A stretch of DNA of 64,000 nt from Forficula auricularia (GCA_024734495.1 JALMQS010000075.1:4696832-4760831), one strand, 5' to 3'; positions 33,015 to 44,589 are shown, numbered from the stretch's first letter. A program made the numbers and translations. Notes: a model not told the origin generated them from the letters alone.

Positions 33015-33741
33015 TAAATTGAATGACTGGCTCTGTTGTTTAATTTTTTGTCCACTTCCTGCGATTTTAAAATATTTAATAAAATATTGACCCTGTGATG
33101 AAATACTATTAATATATTTATTTTTATTTTATATTTATTAATCAAATGATTAAAATACCGCTCGAATTAACATCAATCAAAGCAAATATACAGGTATTTT
33201 TTTAAATTATTTTTTTAATAGAAATATAAAAGTTTTATTCTCAGTATATTTAATTATTTTAAATGAATTTAATTCTCCTCTCTAATACTAAAAAATATCT
33301 CGGAATCAAAATTGAAGATCAAAGAGAAAAAATCCAAAGCAATGAATGCTGAACGAAAATGAAAAAAATATATTTAGAGTTCATTAATACGACTAATATT
33401 GGATTTTATATAAAAACTAAGGGGGCTCAGCACCCTTAACAGCCTTAAGGCTGTTCCGTCCCTCGTTTCCTTTATTCGCTCGCATCAGTTTTAGCTTTAA
33501 TACATCATAAAAAAATATATAATGTATCCATCTCATTAATTTACCATACACCATCCCCATTCATTTTAGTAAGGCCGTACTGACTAGTTGTGTAAAATTT
33601 GGTCCAAATCGGTAAAATGTTATATATCTCCTCTGCCCCCACCCCGCTTTATTTTTGCTCTATTTTTAATCAAAATATAATTAACTCTTAATTTCAATAT
33701 AAAATATCCTTTTGATACCTTCATTGGTTTATGAGCTAGAA

Positions 33742-34657
33742 CAGTGTTCCGCAAACTTCTTGTGTTCAAGATACATCTACCAAATCAAGAAATTTTAGAG
33801 CAGCTTTGTCCAATCTGCGCCCCGCGGGTGGCTATCAAAATCGCAAACTTACAAACTTTATGAGATTCAGACTAAAAATACAATATTTTTAACTTGCTGT
33901 TAATTTATGAGTAATTAATTTTTGAATTTAACATGTTATTTCACAATGAGATATTCATAAAATGATTCTTAAATAATTTTATTTATTCAAGTATGAAGCA
34001 CACAAAGAATAAAGCTAGATTCAAAATATTTGATGAGCATTTTTAGAATTCACTGAAAATTACTTTGAGCCAATTATCAACGGATTAATGTCTCAAAAAC
34101 AATGACAAACTTCTCACCATAATTTTATGTTGCTGATTTGTCTCTTAATTTTTTAATAAAAAATTTATAAAGTGACAAAGCTTAATTTCTTAATCTTCTA
34201 ATTAAGTACATATTCTAAGTTTTTTTGCTCACCAGCTATTATTAGCGTTAGTGTATTTTATGTGTGGCCCAAAACAGCTCATATTCTTCCAATCCGGCTC
34301 AGTGAAGATAAAAAGTTGGACACCTCTGTTTTAGAGGTACACCAAAGAATGTTTATTTAATATTTATTTATTGTTAAAATCAATATAATATGAAAAATTT
34401 AGTTGGTTCATGTCCATTTTAATAATAAATAATAGATTCACGGGTTTTAATTATAATATGAAAAGATGTTTAATGAGAAATGTGACCCTACTTAAATGAA
34501 CACAGGCGATCAAAATTTGGAGCAATCGTTGATAAGGCTGCTCGCATAACTCTCAGCTATGTATATTATCTTCACAAAACTTGACATTTTTCCGCGGCAC
34601 ACCAACTAATGATCACGGTACATCAGTGTGCCGCGGAACACACTTTGCAGAGCACTG
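33742..34657. mobile_element. Nonautonomous hAT element (outer), with 8-bp TSD
   Basis: Termini CAGTGTTCCGCAAACTTCTT (left) and, reading inward from the right, CAGTGCTCTGCAAAGTGTGT followed by CCGCGGCACAC. They are flanked by an exact 8-base duplication AGCTAGAA at 33734-33741 and 34658-34665. There is no transposase frame; the length is 916 bases including a nested element of 528 bases, so it was about 390 bases long before. hAT transposases make 8-bp target duplications, which fits. Confidence 0.93.
33801..34328. mobile_element. Nonautonomous hAT element nested in the outer one, with 8-bp TSD
   Basis: Termini CAGCTTTGTCCAATCTGCGC (left) and CAGAGGTGTCCAACTTTTTA (right, inward), flanked by exact TTTTAGAG copies at 33793-33800 and 34329-34336. 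The interior is AT-rich with subterminal GC blocks (CCCCGCGGG, GTGTGGCCC), related to 13745-14900. No ORF. Confidence 0.93.
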
Positions 34658-34914
34658 AGCTAGAACGTACACACACAATTTCGTAACATACAAACACTTA
34701 ACAGATATTTTGACAAAATAATTAATATCTCTTAAAACATAGATTTTTCGATATTCACTATACATGGTTTTATTGTAGAATGAAACGCTCTGAATTTTTT
34801 CATGCTCTAATACAATAAGTATTCAACTGGTGTGTTCACCACACGACTTTCACATTTTCATTTATTTGAAGTCATCACGACACTACTAATTTACACTCCC
34901 TTCCTTTATTTCTT

Positions 34915-35425
34915 TTTTTTTGATTTTCTCAAAAACGACTCCAACGATTTTTTTTTAAAATTAGTGTATTTATCAACTGTCATGAGTTAATAGTTGTGTC
35001 AAATTTTTAATCCGATTGAATTAAAGGAAGGGGTTGTAAATTAGAAGTGTCGTAAAATAAATATTTTAATCGTTCATATCTCTTCTACCAAAAGACGTAG
35101 AGCCTTGAAATTTGAAACTTAAGCTATCTAGAGGCTACAAGAAGTATAACAAGATTTTAGCTAAAATAGAAAAACCGGAAGTTGATGTTTACGTACGTAA
35201 GAATGTACCCCCTGCGTTTCACAACCATAAGTCTCAGAGATACGAAATTCGAAACTTAAGCTTAATAAGGGCTAGAAGGAGTACATCAAGCTCTTGATTG
35301 AAATCGGAAGACCGGAAGTAGATATTTACATGAAAGATTTTTCGTTTTTTTTCTCAAAAACGGCTCTATCGATTTTTTTTAAATTAGTGTATTTATCAAG
35401 TGTCATGACATTTTATGACACCTCT
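34915..35425. repeat. Direct repeat of about 426 bases spacing
   Basis: TCTCAAAAACG.CTC..., AATTAGTGTATTTATCAA and TGTCATGA occur at about 34926 and again at 35352. The middle also repeats internally (GAAACTTAAGCT, CCGGAAGT twice at 35117-35335). No stable frame is kept; probably a decayed tandem. Confidence 0.6.
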
Positions 35426-36369
35426 ATGTCCTAAACCCGATTTCCAAATATTAAGGGCATCGATTTCTTCCACGTAGAAGTTACAAAATGAAATTAACTT
35501 TTTTTATCTCAAAGAGTCAGGACCCAGACAGGCCATCCTAATACTTCCCATTATATTCTATGAATATAAATGTGAAAGTAAGAATATTTCTTATTATTTA
35601 TTATTTTTCTACTCCAATTTAATGTGAAAATTTCGAAAAATTTTGTTCTTGACCCCCCCTCCCACTCTGGTGTGATTCTACTATAAATACCTTTATGGGT
35701 GATAATTTTTAATTTTTTTGACTACTTAATCTTCTGTAAATTCAGCCAATGTGAATCGTTATTTTTCCTATGATGCCAAGGGAGTGTGGGGATTATGCAG
35801 CAACCCTTTTTTGAAAACATTTTAAATCAGTATATGCCACTCTTTTCGATTTTCTTTTATAAAATCAACTCTCGACAAAACAACTCTCTATCTAGATTTG
35901 ATTTCCCCTGTTGGCTAGGCAACCAAATGTAATCAGCTGCTTAACATAGAACGACTTACTAGGAGCCTCTACTTGTTGATACTGCCCAATTCAATAGATC
36001 TGAGTTAAGCAACATGTGGGTCAGTTAGTTTTTAAATTAGGATCATCTAGAAAACTTTTTAGTTGTTAACTTATTACAATTAATCCAACTTGTGTTACAC
36101 ACTGAAATTGATTGTTCGGGATTTTCGCAAATTTTTATCTTAACATGACAAGAACATAACGGTTATATTACTCTAGGGGAGTGTTTCCCAACATTTTAAA
36201 ACCTTAGTAAAGTTATTCACAATAATACAAGCTATAGCAGCTATATATGTTATCTAATCAATTTTATTACAATATTCAAATTTGAAAGTTTATTTTATGA
36301 ATTCTTTATAACTGCAGTTGTATTAAATTAGTATGGGTTTAAATAAGAGAAGTGCAGCTTTTATTTATT

Positions 36370-36436
36370 TCTTTTTATTTATGAACTCCCGTTAACGTTT
36401 CGGCTATTGGTTGTAGTCGATTTAATATTGTTATCA
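36370..36436 (-). ncRNA. Hammerhead-like remnant
   Basis: Minus strand: CUACAACCAAUAGCC hairpin followed by GAAACGUUAACGGG. The GGCUA/UAGCC stem II and GAAAC side survive but the CUGANGA side is lost (AUUAAAU). Confidence 0.35.
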
Positions 36437-36454
36437 TTGTTTTACATTATTCAG

Positions 36455-36546
36455 CTATGAGGGAGGGGTTCGTGGGTTGGGGGTCTAGGGGGCGTGCCCC
36501 CTGGCTAGCAAGAGGGCCGCCAAAGGCGGGCCTTGCAGCTAGTTAA
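36455..36546 (+). mobile_element. Helitron-like 3' terminus
   Basis: GGGGGCGTGCCCCC palindrome, then a GC hairpin (GGGCCGCC AAA GGCGGGCC) followed about ten bases later by CTAG and T. A hairpin shortly before a terminal CTRR with insertion before T is the signature of Helitron 3' ends. A related end lies at 28010-28045. No Rep/helicase frame is present. Confidence 0.45.
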
Positions 36547-36673
36547 TTAATATAAACGATAAATAATTAAATTTAGTCATTCAATTAGATTTAAAATTCT
36601 CGTACCAAGAGTCAAAAAGCCGTTCCTAAGTATTTGAAATAAGATCATGTTTTTTTAATATATATATATATAC

Positions 36674-37875
36674 CGGGTGAGTTTTTTATCTTGAGACAGT
36701 CTTATAACTCAAAAACAGTTCATTTATGGAAAAAAGTTTAAATTAAATGTTTATTTATATCAAGGGGGAAACTAAACTACACAATTGTTTGTCGACGTAG
36801 AACAATCTTTCAAGGGTATTTTGAGGTCAAGTTCTGTTTTTTAAATGGGACCCTATATTTTTCTTTACGTCTACTAAAACTCAAAAAAAAAACTGAACAA
36901 CTTAAATAAGAACTATTTTTTATACGACATCAAAAAAACAAAATTCATGAATCAATTAGATCTCAAAAAAATTCTTAATAATTATTTTTAACAATTATTT
37001 CACTTAATTATCAAATAATAATGATTAAATAATTAATTATTAAATAAATAATTTAATAATAATTAATGATTTAATAATTTTGCGACACTGTTCTGAGACA
37101 TTCCAGAATGTATTGAAAGTCTTCTGGTTGAATTCCAGTTCCAATTTCGTTATTTTGGCTTGTTTCACTTTCTTCGTAGCCTTTACATTTTTTTTTTAAC
37201 AGATTTACAACAGGTTGAAATGAAGCTTGGGAGGGTGTATTCCTATCAGGAAAACGCTCGGCATTCATTTCAATAGCAGCCCATAAGACTTCTTCCACAA
37301 TCACGGCATAAATTAAGACCATTTCAATTCTTTCTTCAACAAAAAATGATCCATTTTTTTATAATAGTAATACAATATAATTATCTACTCGATTGACACG
37401 ATAAATAAACTTTTTCAAACTCAAGAATTTTAGTAGTTCTATGAAGTAGAAAATAATCTCTTAAATCTGTCTATAACGAAGTTTTAATATCATTATAAAC
37501 ACTTATTTTCATTGTTGTGACTTTTCGACTTAATAATTAATTATTTGATAATTAAGTTAAATAATTATTAAGATTTTTTTGAGATCTAATTGATTCAAGA
37601 ATTTTGTTTATTTGAATTCGTATAAAAAAATAATTCTTATGAAAGTTGTTCAGTTTTCTTTGTAGTTTAAGTAGACATAAAGAAAAATATAGGGTTCTAT
37701 TTAAAAAACAGAACGTGACCTTGAAATACCATTAAAAGCTTGTTCTACATCGAGAAACAATAGCCTAGTTTAGTTTCCCCTCGATATAAATAAACTTTTA
37801 TTTGAAACTTTTTTCCATATAATGCACTGTTTTTAAGTTATAAGACTGTCTCAAGATAAAAAAACTCACCCGGTT
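36674..37875. mobile_element. Foldback/TIR element with DUF4817-like remnant
   Basis: The ends ACCGGGTGAGTTTTTTATCT (left) and the mirror at 37850-37875 start arms of about 235 bases (TTGAGACAGTCTTATAACT, GGGTCCCAT-like and TTCTGTTTTTTAAATGGGACC blocks). The inner 700 bases hold a second, AT-rich inverted pair (AATAATTATTTTTAA) and a short coding remnant on the minus strand. Flanking TATATA repeats may be the target site. Confidence 0.8.
37071..37360 (-). pseudogene. DUF4817-like N-terminal HTH remnant of a transposase
   Basis: The minus-strand frame reads FFVEERIEMVLIYA, then NAERFPDRNTPSQASFQPVV and NLLKKK before an acidic tail and a stop. The MVLIY...RFPDR..PS...F..V pattern is that of the DUF4817/HTH region found at the start of many insect transposon proteins (DDE_3/Tc1-like), where it contacts DNA. 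No catalytic domain follows; at about 90 residues it is a remnant inside the foldback. It may be the last coding trace of the parent autonomous element. Confidence 0.6.
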
Positions 37876-37879
37876 TTAT

Positions 37880-38520
37880 ATATATTCAATTGGTTGATTA
37901 ATTAATAACTAATTAACATTTCGCTGACTTCGGAGAGAAAATAACATAAAAAATCAAGTGTTCAAATATTTGCCATCTAACTACCCTAAAAAAATTATTT
38001 AAAATTATAAAATCGCTTAAAAAGTGCATTTGAGAATTTTCCATTGAATATAATTCGGAGAAATTTGGGCCGCTTGGTAATCTAATCGAGTAACGGGATT
38101 CTTTCGATCTGACATTTTCGATTTAGTTGTGTTCGAAAATTCATCGGGGCAACAGCAGAGGACACCTACACTCACCCAAAGGTAAACACGCCTTAATATC
38201 TACCCCTATATTTATTCTATATCTATATATATAATGTAAAACCCACAAACCATTCATTGACTATAGTGAAAGAATTCAAAATAAATTTGAGCAAAAAGTG
38301 AAATTTTTTCAAGACTCGGTTTGCTGTATGCAGTTTCAGTGAATTAATGATTTTAATTGACAAATATCTAAATCTGATTTAATATTTTCTTATATATAAA
38401 TTCAAAATCTACGCTTGCCACCTCAAATAAATCTTTTTTTACATTTTTGTCTGAATTTTAATGAAATCAGGTAATTGAAGAACTCGAGCTTGATTGCTGA
38501 GAGGGTGCAAACAACCTTAT
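37880..38520. other. No gene seen
   Basis: AT-rich, nothing recognised. Confidence 0.4.
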
Positions 38521-38529
38521 ATATAAACA

Positions 38530-38660
38530 AAAATAATACATTGCATCACCGATCTAGTAGATGAACCATGATGATGAAACAACCTCTTGTGATTTTCTTA
38601 GAAATTTAAAGTCTACTTCTATTAGCGATTTGAACTTTTGTAGAAATATTATTTCTAAAC
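38530..38660 (-). repeat. Family S2 flank fragment
   Basis: The reverse complement matches 18256-18330 (GTTCAAATCGCTAATAGAAG, AGACTTTAAATTTCTAAGAA, TCACAAGAGGTTG, ATCTACTAGATC). Confidence 0.6.
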
Positions 38661-38969
38661 ATTTCCAAAAGTTCTTTAATTATCTAATTGAATGTTCTCT
38701 CTATATATAATTTCGAGTATCCATTTAGTCCAAGTGCAATAGGCAAAAGGCCCTTCCTAGAATAATAGAAATTAAGACATTAACTTCTACAAGTCTAAAA
38801 CAGGTCTGAACTTGTATTTGAATCCTTGCCTTAGCTGCAATAAAAAAAGAGCGATCATTCTATCGGCACACTTTTTAATTATTTTCCTCGATTAGATATT
38901 TTTATTTAAAATTTATTTCATTTGATCTAATACTGAAGGAATAACCATTATACGTTCCATTATAAAGTT

Positions 38970-39085
38970 TTGGGTAGGAATTACCCGAGAGGCTCCCTGT
39001 GGACCAGGGCTAGAATTTACTCACAGTATCCCTTGTCAAAGAGTCGACTAAAAGTGGTTGATTATGGGATCGAATCCCTCACTTC
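38970..39085 (+). repeat. Possible tRNA-like/SINE fragment
   Basis: ACCCGAGAGGCTCCCTGTGG and, 80 bases on, ATTATGGGATCGAATCCCTC, the latter resembling a B box arm. No convincing cloverleaf was drawn. Confidence 0.25.
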
Positions 39086-39575
39086 GTAAAAAACAAGCAT
39101 GTTACTAGAGATCTCAAGAAAATTTTACAAAGAGTAGAACATCACTAAAATGACCCTGTCTACGAAAAACTAATAGTAAGCTGGTCTCTTTAATTGAAAA
39201 ATTTGAATTGAAAAGTTTGAAATCCACTGGTTATCAGCTTTCTAGCTCAAATTCTGCGCTGTTTTCCAACTCATCATAATTATTAAATATAATTCACCTT
39301 TTCTTTCAATTTTTTATTTAAACAGTTTCGGAGGAATTGTCTTCATTATTCCTCCAGTGGAGCGTATCTTCTATTTAAGAGCAGATTTTGTTTAATGAAA
39401 TATGTAAGATTTCTGGAGAACATTGCTTAAATATGTTTCTAATTATTTACCAATTTGGCCGCTATGAAATTAGTAGATGGCAGCACTTGATGGCAACGCC
39501 TGTATTTAGACAACCATATTAGACGAAACATTGCATTTCAGCCCATGAAAAATAACAGATTTTTTCTAATTTAAA

Positions 39576-39616
39576 AGACTGATGATGAAGGCCAAACCTT
39601 CGAAACTCTAGTCTCT
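39576..39616 (+). ncRNA. Hammerhead-like ribozyme candidate, intact core
   Basis: AGA (stem I), CUGAUGA (all core bases), one extra U, perfect stem II GAAGG/CCUUC with loop CCAAA, GAAA, CUCUAG (stem III half: A-CU...AG-U), UC cleavage step at 39612-39613, then UCU pairing with AGA. Its family is the same as that of 49681 and 49891 (CTGATGATG...GAAACTATAGTCT). Here only one orientation is evident. A fragment of the same family's outer sequence is near 40426-40500. Confidence 0.7.
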
Positions 39617-39884
39617 AACAAATAACTTAATTCTAAGTTTAATTGATTTTTTATCATTACCTACTGTGATTAAACATTTCTGAAAGGTGAAGAAAAATCA
39701 TTATCAACCATGATTTCTTTTCTATCTACCTATTTATGTTTGTGTCTTGATCATTGTTTCCCAACCTATTTTGTGCCATACCTAACCCTTTCTAAAATTG
39801 CTTATAAAAGACCTAATTTTTTTGTTACTTATATAAATATATAAATGTTTACAAAAACAAAATTTTGTTTATTAGTCTTTTTTA

Positions 39885-40200
39885 TGGTTATGAAATATAT
39901 AGACACGCCCTCTGCTACTCTCCACACATAGTGAAGTGAGGCCAACATCGCCTACAGATGACGTCACGTTCTCGCATAAATATTTTGGTTATATTAATTT
40001 AATATTAATTTGCGATTATTGGAATCCAAAATAAATAATCTAAACTACGATAAATTTATCTCAATGTATAATAATTCCTATAGTGGCCATGCTATTTCTG
40101 GGTGTTCCTACCTACAGATGAAGTCAAGTTCTATAGGAGATGTTGGCTCTCACCAAATCGACACCAGGGCGTGTCTATATATTTCATGGTCTAAGGGTTC
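39885..40200. repeat. Inverted repeat with GACACGCCC ends
   Basis: TGAAATATATAGACACGCCCT at the left and its mirror at 40170-40193; inside, GGCCAACATCGCCTACAGATGA and the mirror of GAGCCAACATCTCCTATAGAAC continue the arms. Short MITE-like unit, no ORF. Confidence 0.65.
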
Positions 40201-40209
40201 TACATACAT

Positions 40210-40885
40210 TTACGTGTATTCTTTTTCTTGCTTTAGCTACTTACTATCTATCATATTTTGTTAATTTTTATTTTTTCAAATAAGAATAACTAATTTTATA
40301 GATTTTTATATTTAAACAAAAATATATCACACTGACTATAAATTTCTTTATATTCTAATAAGAGACAAGATGCATTATTAAGAATTATTACTTTATACTA
40401 AAAATAATTAAGTTAGGTTCCTAATTCATAAAGAGAAATCAATGAGGTTGTCTTCTGCTTTATGAATCAACAACTCTGCTACCCTCGTCAAAAACAAAAT
40501 CATTTCAATTAAAGTTAGGTTCTTTCAACTATAAGGACTACTTCTCATAATTCAAACAAACCAAATAATTTGATAAATTATTTATTTATTTGTATCCATT
40601 TCATAAAAAGTTTTTGTCACAACAAATTTAATTAATAATTTATCTCAAATGAAGATTCAGTAGTAAATTTCTTTTCAGTTTTTTTTGAGATTATCAATAT
40701 AGATATCTCATTTTTCATTTGTTTTCATAGATATTAATTACACTCATACATAATATAATCAATCATTTGAGATAAATTATTAAATTTGTTTGAATTATGA
40801 CAAATTTCCATTTAAATTGAAAGAATACAAATTTACTTGGTTGGAAAAATCTTTAAAAATTAAGCTATATTTTATTTTTTGGAGG
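40210..40885. repeat. AT-rich with an imperfect inverted repeat
   Basis: AATTTAATTAATAATTTATCTCAAATGA (40624) and TCATTTGAGATAAATTATTAAATTTG (40765) mirror each other across about 120 bases. 40426-40500 matches the tail of the 49.6 kb foldback family (GAATCAACAACTCTG, ACCCTCG). No gene. Confidence 0.5.
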
Positions 40886-40895
40886 AGAATTTAAT

Positions 40896-40978
40896 TTGTT
40901 GAAGGCCAAACTTTTGGGGACCAAGACGCTGGCCTCCCGGAGGTCCAAGCAGGAAGAGAATGTCTCCACCTTCTTGTA
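40896..40978 (+). other. GC-rich, coding-like island
   Basis: About 80 bases with codon-like GC structure read KAKLLGTKTLASRRSKQEEN then VSTF, in a very AT-rich setting. No good acceptor or donor borders it, so exon status is unproven. It could be a processed remnant or a conserved element within the large intron. Confidence 0.25.
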
Positions 40979-41757
40979 TCTTCATAAAATTCATGAATTA
41001 AAAAGTTTATTTGTAGTAAAATTAGAAGAAATGAAAATTATCTCCAAACATGTTTATTTTGAAATACGAATATTCAGATTCTAATTTTAATTTATTTATC
41101 ATTTCTTATGAACATTCTTTTGGAATAATCGCAAATCCGTTAATTCTAGTTTTATCGGATATCTCATTGTTTGTATATTGACAAAATGGATGGAGAATTT
41201 CAAAAAGTTAAACAAATTGAATACTTTCAAGAATGTTTATTTGTCGTTGTATATTCAAAGGATTGGCTGGTAAACGCGAGGGATAAAAATAAGGTTGCAA
41301 GTGAAGCCTTGGAAATTGGTTTCATCCGTCCATCTGTTTACATCCAACAACAGATAGATAGATAGATGGATAGAGAGATACATTAGATACTTTTCGTTTT
41401 ACTATATATACGATACGAATAGAGCAAGCTACTCTATCCAATGTTTCTAATACTATTTATTGGAAAACAAAACAAAAAAATCCAAATTAACCGTTTGCGT
41501 TTTCAAAAGGGGAAAAGCCTTGTTTTAATTCTCGTCGGGTATATACGAATATACCTGTGTATTATTGGATATACTAGGGAATATGGAAATGTTCGTTTTA
41601 TTCCAATTCCATTGTTCGATTGCGAATAGAATTTTTAAATTATAATTAAAAAAAAAAAAAAAAACATTTTTTATTTCAGAATTCACTAACAAGAAGAAAA
41701 TTTTTAATACCCTAAAAATGTCTATTTCACTAAAATTTAAGACGCGTGAGATGAGAG

Positions 41758-41810
41758 CTGAACTTTCTCTTATATTATATTATATTATATATTATTATAT
41801 TATATTATAT
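41758..41810. repeat. (TATAT/TATTA)n microsatellite
   Basis: About ten TATAT-type units. A run of about 17 A precedes it at 41648. Confidence 0.85.
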
Positions 41811-42189
41811 GCCGAACTACCTATTGTATTCCTGACCCGATGTCTTGAAACTTTGAGGACTTCTATCTCTTAGACTATATAAAAAAACTTTTATTTTGTC
41901 ACTTCTAGCTGAAAATAAATGATACCCTTGATAGATTTTTTTTTCATTAAGAATAATTTGACCATTACATCAGTCCGTTTTTAAAAATATATACCTAAAG
42001 TAAATTAAATATACCAATAGATTTTTTCAACAAAATATTTTTCTTTCCAAATTAAAATTTACATATTTTTTTATTTATTTTATTATTATTTTTTTTACAA
42101 TTATTTGAGCATCGAACAATAAATACTCCCTACCCTTGTCCAATTGTTATACCACATTGTTATTCAACATAATGAGATTATCTTCTACT

Positions 42190-42570
42190 GAATCCGACCT
42201 GTTACTTGTATTTTTATTACATGTCAGAAGAATTATAATGTTGTTCTCTACTAGATCCGAGATGGAATGGTTATTTTAATTATATATCATAAGGGTTGTG
42301 TTTATTCTCTCGGGGATCGAAACCGAATACCAATCTGGCTACTCTTATGTGTCGCGCTATATATTTCACTCAAAGATTTTATCTTTATTTGTACAATTTC
42401 ACGGTCTAAAGATACTGAATTTAAACACATAGCCTTGTCATATAGCTTAAACAAAAATGATTGAGAGTTTCGAATTTTGAATTTCTTCAAAAATCGAAAA
42501 GCAGTAGAATTTTAATTTTTTCCCAAATTGAATATCAGAGTTCAAATTGCTGATAGTAGCATACTTTATC
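42190..42570 (+). repeat. Family S2 copy without B box
   Basis: Shares with 18256-18655 the order TACTAGATCCGAGATGGAAT, TTTAATTATAT.TCA.AAGG, CTCGGGGATCG, ATATTTCACTCAAAGATTTT, TTTCACGGTCTA and ATTTAAACACATA. The B-box part has been lost. Confidence 0.65.
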
Positions 42571-42599
42571 TACGTCTCGAAAATGTATTAACTTTATAA

Positions 42600-43600
42600 C
42601 TCACGCTGTTCCTTGACATAAAATTGGCTAAACTCTAAAATTTGTAAACAGAAGTGGAGTTGAAAAAGTTAAAATTTTTTCCTCCATTTTTGAATCAATC
42701 TTAAGATTCACATATATCGTGTATTATTTTGTTATTTATAGTTTTTAGATGTGTAAAACTTATTGAAAGCATTGATATCAGAAACTTCTAGTAGGTAACA
42801 TTTAACGAAAATAAACGCTGAACTTAAGTTGTCTGTATAAAGGGGTTTCATTTGTAAAAATAAAAGAATTAAAGCATTTAAAATATAAAAGTTGTGCAAA
42901 AATTATAAGATTTATAATTCAAATCTTTTCTTATTATAAAACTTTAGTTATTATTATTAGATATATAATAAATAAATTATATTAGAATAATAAAAATAAC
43001 CAAATTTTAATATTGGGAAGATATTAATTAAAAATCTACTAATTTTCGCAGACCTTATATTCCGACTGCTTTAACTCTTTTATTTTTTATACATATTTTA
43101 TTTGTTAAAAATTTTAATTTTTGAAAAGAGAGGGAGAACTGAAGTGTAAACTAATTTATTTTCATTAAAAAAAAATCCATAAGCAACTGTAATTTATTTA
43201 ATTAAATTGTAGAATTCTAGCTCGTTCTTTAATATCATATATATGGGCCCTAGCAGTGAATAGTTTAATTCCCTTTAATATTTCAGTCTCGGATTCAAAT
43301 CCATTTAAATGAAACCTTAACAAAGAAGCGAGAATTTCTGCAGAGGATAGCTGAATTTTTATTTTATTTTTAATTCAATTGAGACGTCTTCTTGTGAATT
43401 GAATTGAATTCGTCTCGGATTTCCATATGTGTTATTTTAATTATGCCTTCTTATTTCTAGCGTAGTATATATAAATTTAGTCAAAATAGTAATAAACTAG
43501 ATGAATAATAAACGACTTTTTATGAATATTATATTATTTTTCTTGAAATTTTGAGGTCTGCTAGTCAGAAATAAAATAATAATTCTCTATTATTTATTAT
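42600..43600. other. No gene seen; AT-rich
   Basis: Nothing recognised. Confidence 0.4.
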
Positions 43601-43609
43601 TGTTTATTC

Positions 43610-43656
43610 ACTATAGTTACAATTTCGGACACCACTGGTTGACCATCTTCAGTAGT
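43610..43656 (-). ncRNA. Hammerhead-like motif, intact CUGANGA core, long stem II
   Basis: Minus strand: ACUA (stem I), CUGAAGA (fits CUGANGA), one extra U, stem II GGUCAACC/GGUGUCC with a mismatch and a bulge, GAAA, a decayed stem III (UUGUAAC), UA step, UAGU completing a four-pair stem I. No mirrored partner was seen nearby. Confidence 0.5.
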
Positions 43657-43769
43657 ACTTTATTTTTATATATATTATGTAAAATTAAATTTTGATGAGT
43701 TTTTTGATACATCGAAATTATTTATTTATTATTATTTGAGTTGTGACATTTACTTATCACAAGTGCTGG

Positions 43770-44580
43770 TAAACTTTAACCTACCCCTATTGTTCTTATG
43801 GGGTTAGCCTCGGACGCTCTGGGAAGATAATTCACCCTAGCCTATTATTTATTATTATTATTATTATTGTTATTGTTATCCGAGTTAATGCACTTTCTCA
43901 GGTTGCACTGGAAAAATTTCACCTTTCCCTTCAGATCTTGTATGGAATTAGGCTAGGCCCATGGCCGGATTTAGACTTGAAAAGGCTCTAATCCATTTAA
44001 GATATGGGGCTCCTTATATTATGTCAATGCCAAATATGATTTTCGGATACCTAGAGAGTTAAACTGAAATATAATTAAGAAGTATATAGATAGTGAAATA
44101 ATAAATCTTTAACTTAAGATCATTTTATTTATAACAAACTTAAAAATGCCAACTCTGTGTTTATAGTATAAGAAATTATATACTTTACAGGTTCCATTTC
44201 TATTATAAAATAATAATGAAATAATTTTATAAATTACCGAAATTACCGGCATTTGCTGTCGAAATTTACCTGTAATTTCGGTAGTCATAATTACCGGTAA
44301 TATCGGTTAACTGGTTATCGGTAATGCAAACCCTAGGGACAATAGCGCTTTGTTATTCGAAAGGACGCACTAAATAAATGGGGTGAAGAGTATGGGACGT
44401 TCTGGACGTGCGGCATTGGGACAAATAATACTGCAGTATATTTAAGTGTATATATGATAATTACTCTATTTATTCGGGGGACCTAAGCTATGGCCTGTGT
44501 AGCTTAAAAGTAAATCATGCACTGGCTCGGCCGATGTGGGAAGGGAATTCATCCTGCCCCATATGAACCTCCGGATAATC
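43770..44580. repeat. AT-rich with two copies of a short repeat
   Basis: CTCGGACGCTCTGGGAAGAT.AATTCACCC near 43808 and CTCGGCCGATGTGGGAAGGG.AATTCATCC near 44526 are related. GGTAATTTCGGTA-type internal repeats lie at 44240-44320. (ATT)n at 43846-43868. No gene. Confidence 0.4.
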
Positions 44581-44589
44581 TTTCAGAAA

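Larger units (their letters stand above)
32738..33078. mobile_element. Foldback element with mirrored hammerhead-like motifs
   Basis: Arms of about 140 bases (32738-32880 and 32938-33078) match in inverted orientation (ATTTTAAAATCG, GAAGTGGACA, AATTAAACAACAGAG, TTCAATTTACCAGACG, TTTGACAAAAATCTCTCAA types). The 58-base centre is unique. Each arm holds one ribozyme-like motif, with cleavage sites pointing outward. Confidence 0.85.
33590..34830 (-). repeat. Family R copy split by a hAT insertion
   Basis: Left part to 33741 (ending TTTATGAGCTAGAA) and right part from 34658 (AGCTAGAACGTACACACACA, AACAGATATTTTG, TACATGGTTTTATTGTAGA) join to the same order as 24340-24600. The repeat thus gives the pre-insertion sequence for the hAT element. 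Confidence 0.75.

Noticed and set aside
39325..39366. Hairpin GGAGGAAT...ATTCCTCC followed by GAAACUG (minus) as another hammerhead
   Set aside because: There is no CUGANGA before stem II (it reads CACUGGAGG) and no pairing stem I, so it does not meet the standard used for the others.
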